Source: Chitinophagaceae bacterium (GTDB lineage: Bacteria > Bacteroidota > Bacteroidia > Chitinophagales > Chitinophagaceae). Taken from it: 8,450 nt of DNA. Numbering within the stretch: position 1 is the stretch's first letter; the number at the start of each line of letters is the position of its first letter. The position numbers and the translations under genes were made by a program. Location of the stretch: the NCBI GenBank assembly GCA_021323155.1, contig JAJTCI010000094.1, positions 1 to 8,450 on the forward strand, written 5' to 3'. Shown one piece after another: positions 6,576 to 8,450 of the stretch. The notes beneath the pieces were generated by a model, which saw only the letters and a list, made by a program, of their open reading frames with translations, did not search any database and was not told the origin of the DNA.

Positions 6576-7302
6576 TATTAATTGTGACATGGGCGAAGGC
6601 CTCGACACAGACGGTCTCATCATGCCTTACATCAGCAGCGCGAACATTGCCTGTGGCTATCACGCCGGTGATGAAGACACCATTACATCTACTATCGACT
6701 TAGCCTTACAACACGCCGTGGCAGTTGGCGCGCATCCCTCGTTCAAGGATAAAAAGAATTTCGGTCGCACAGAAATGGACCTTTCTGCCGAAGACCTGTT
6801 CGGCATCATTTCCGAACAACTCTACCTGCTTCAAAATATTTCAAAACGCTGCGGCGCTGTATTACACCATGTGAAACCGCACGGCGCGCTGTACAACATG
6901 GCGGCAAAAGATGAACAGTTGAGCGCTACCATCGTCCGGGCGGTCAAACACCTGGACCCGGCGCTGGTATTATACGGCTTATCGGGAAGTCATTTGATCT
7001 CCGAAGCCAGCAAGGCCGGCTTACGCACCGCTTCGGAAGTTTTCGCTGACCGTACCTACCAGGATAACGGCCGTTTGACACCGCGCTCGGACGACAACGC
7101 TTTGATCACTGGCGAGTCAACAATGATCAGCCAGGTGCTGGTGATGATAGGGGAAGAACAGGTACTGTCAACGAGTGGCAAAAAGATTACACTAAAGACC
7201 GATACGATCTGCATACACGGCGATGGTGTACATGCCGTTCCTTTTGCAAAGAAGATCCATCAAACCCTAAAAGAAAAAGGCATTGCCATTAAAACGGTCT
7301 GA
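6562..7302 (+). CDS. pxpA: 5-oxoprolinase subunit PxpA (LamB/YcsF family)
   Basis: This 246-residue protein is the LamB/YcsF-type subunit of the PxpABC 5-oxoprolinase, a family related to polysaccharide-deacetylase-like barrels. Hallmarks are VDINCDMGEG at the N-terminus, SANIACGYHAGDEDTI (26-41), VGAHPSFKDKKNFGR (55-69), HVKPHGALYNMAAKD (103-117), SEVFADRTYQDNGRLTPR (158-175) and CIHGDGVHAV near the C-terminus (217-226). I choose ATG at 6562 rather than the in-frame ATG at 6523, because it puts DINCDMGEG at residue 5, as in family members. The 13 extra residues of the longer form read only as pxpC sequence in another frame. It overlaps pxpC by 14 bases, and the downstream transporter gene overlaps its 3' end. 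Confidence 0.95.
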   Translation: MQSVDINCDMGEGLDTDGLIMPYISSANIACGYHAGDEDTITSTIDLALQHAVAVGAHPSFKDKKNFGRTEMDLSAEDLFGIISEQLYLLQNISKRCGAVLHHVKPHGALYNMAAKDEQLSATIVRAVKHLDPALVLYGLSGSHLISEASKAGLRTASEVFADRTYQDNGRLTPRSDDNALITGESTMISQVLVMIGEEQVLSTSGKKITLKTDTICIHGDGVHAVPFAKKIHQTLKEKGIAIKTV

Positions 7303-8384
7303 TACAAACACGGGGGGCGTGATTCTCGGCGCTGCGTTCCTGATGGCAACTTCTGCCATTGGGCCGGGGTTCCTCACGCAAACGGCCAAGTTCACGCAAG
7401 ACCTCGGCGCGAGCTTTGGTTTTGTGATCCTTATTTCCATACTGCTGGATATAGGCGCGCAGCTCAACATCTGGCGCGTACTCACCATGAGTGGCATGCG
7501 GGCACAGGACCTCTCGAATAAGCTACTCCCGGGCTTAGGTTACGCCTTAGCCTTACTGATTATTTTCGGCGGACTCGCATTCAACATCGGCAATATCGCG
7601 GGGTGCGGGCTGGGATTAAATGCAATGACAGGTATAGACATAAAGTATGGCGCGATGATCAGTTGCGTCATCAGCCTCGCGATCTTCTGGTTAAAAGACG
7701 CAGGGCAGGCGCTGGACCTCTTTGTAAAACTGCTCGGTATACTAATGATCTTACTTACTGTTTATATTGCTTACAGCTCTAACCCCCCGGTAACAGAAGC
7801 GATCATAAAAACATTTATCCCGGACAAGTTAGACGCGAAAGCGATCGTGACATTAGTGGGCGGTACCGTAGGCGGGTATATTTCATTCGCAGGTGCACAC
7901 CGGTTACTTGACGCGGGCATAAAAGGGCCTGCCAATCTTTCACGCGTGAACAAAAGCGCCATCAACGGCATTGTGATCACCGGTATAATGCGGGTAATTC
8001 TTTTCCTGGCGGCGCTCGGTGTGGTCACCGCGGGTATCGAACTGGACGGCGGCGATAACTTCGGTAGTAGGCGCTTCCTTTACTTCCATTTCTTTCATCA
8101 AAACTTTTCACCCGGCCATCGAACGCAACCATCGTTGGATCATTTCGATGTTCATCATCATATCCACTGTGGTATTCGTTTACATCGGCAAGCCCCGGGA
8201 AGTACTCATTTCCGCGGGGTACATCAATGGTTTTATTCTGCCGGTAGCACTCGTGATCATCCTGGTAGCCGCTACGCGCGGCAGGCTGATGCTTCAATAT
8301 AAAAATCCCTTGTGGCTCACCCTTACCGGGTGGACCGTTGCGTTCGCGCTTTTCTGGCTGGCTTTTGCTTCCTTGATTGGATAA
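7283..8384 (+). pseudogene. NRAMP-like membrane transporter, broken by an internal deletion and frameshift
   Basis: From TTG 7283 the frame encodes about 250 residues of an NRAMP-type, LeuT-fold transporter: TM1 FLMATSAIGPGFLTQT, TM6 LVGGTVGGYISFAGAHRLLD, and TM7 ending VLFLAALGVVTAGIELD. Past about 8036-8046 this frame turns into low-complexity, His-rich nonsense that stops at 8302. Homology resumes in the +1 frame from about 8043 (WTAAITSVVGASFTSISFIKTF) and runs through four further hydrophobic regions to a TAA at 8382. From memory of the family, about 30 residues covering the TM7-TM8 loop and the start of TM8 are missing. A deletion of 3n+2 bases explains both changes. The usual metal ligands DPGN and Met of TM6 are absent (GPGF, and Gly197). 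The first 20 bases overlap pxpA. GTG at 7319 is an alternative start. An assembly error is possible. Confidence 0.8.
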
Positions 8385-8389
8385 TAAGA

Positions 8390-8450
8390 TCATGCAACGT
8401 CTTTCTGGTGTGCTATGATGAAATCGATCACGTCGTCAAGTGAATGATCG
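8390..8450 (-). CDS. C-terminal end of a possible convergent gene (partial)
   Basis: On the minus strand the frame ending in TGA (8390-8392) is open to the window edge. It encodes the 19-residue tail DHSLDDVIDFIIAHQKDVA, whose pattern suits an amphipathic C-terminal helix. Its stop would lie five bases from the stop of the plus-strand transporter, normal for convergent genes. The plus strand offers only very short ATG frames here. So little is visible that the family cannot be named; it may be chance. Confidence 0.35.
   Translation of the reverse strand, partial: DHSLDDVIDFIIAHQKDVA

Noticed and set aside
8030..8060. Programmed ribosomal frameshifting joining the two transporter frames
   Set aside because: I see no slippery run or downstream hairpin, and about 30 expected residues are missing at the junction, which a one-base slip would not restore.
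8019..8384. Separate 121-codon gene starting with GTG at 8019
   Set aside because: Residues from about the eighth onward continue the NRAMP-like C-terminus, while the first few are out-of-frame transporter sequence. It is the displaced 3' part of the broken gene, not an independent gene.
8025..8393. Minus-strand open frame of 122 codons opposite the transporter 3' end
   Set aside because: Antisense to conserved transporter sequence. Its highly polar, Arg/Tyr/Asp-rich product has no pattern; the minus-strand tail ending at 8390 is in a different frame.
8393..8450. Plus-strand start of a new gene after the transporter
   Set aside because: The frames from the ATGs at 8393 and around 8415 close after only a few codons.

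Overview
The window looks like a piece of chromosome from a member of the Bacteroidota, possibly Chitinophagaceae-like. This is inferred from gene content: a tandem rhomboid pair followed by membrane-anchored endonuclease/exonuclease/phosphatase (EEP) proteins, weak ribosome binding sites, and a TAnnTTTG-type -7 box. No ribosomal RNA or other phylogenetic marker is present to settle it. I see no tRNA, CRISPR array, insertion sequence or phage gene, and almost every base lies in a gene.

Left half (1-4790), all on the minus strand and read from right to left. It starts with rlmD, a 23S rRNA uracil-C5 methyltransferase with an iron-sulfur cluster. Next come an apparently intact rhomboid intramembrane protease and a second rhomboid that has lost its catalytic serine. 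Two EEP-superfamily proteins follow, each with an N-terminal membrane anchor; the last runs off the left edge. Gaps are 12, 21, -1 and 22 bases, so this is very probably one operon. The inactive rhomboid overlaps the first EEP gene by one base (TAATG), which suggests coupled translation.

Right half (4870-8384), plus strand: pxpB, pxpC and pxpA, the three subunits of the prokaryotic 5-oxoprolinase that turns 5-oxoproline (pyroglutamate) into glutamate. They are followed by a gene for an NRAMP-like membrane transporter. All four reading frames overlap end to end (4, 14 and about 20 bases), so they form one translationally coupled operon. An NRAMP-like gene also sits beside the pxp genes in Bacillus subtilis (ycsF-ycsG-ycsI-kipI-kipA, from memory), so the association crosses phyla. 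Here the transporter lacks the family's metal-binding residues, and it is broken by an internal deletion with a frameshift near 8036-8046.

The two operons diverge from a 79-base intergenic region (4791-4869). It carries a candidate -7 box on each strand, each only 3-4 bases from its start codon, so both first genes may be leaderless. At the right edge (8390-8450) a minus-strand frame looks like the C-terminus of a convergent gene.

The observations most worth following up are the predicted pseudoprotease rhomboid beside an active one, and the NRAMP-like protein without metal ligands in a 5-oxoproline operon together with its disruption in this genome.
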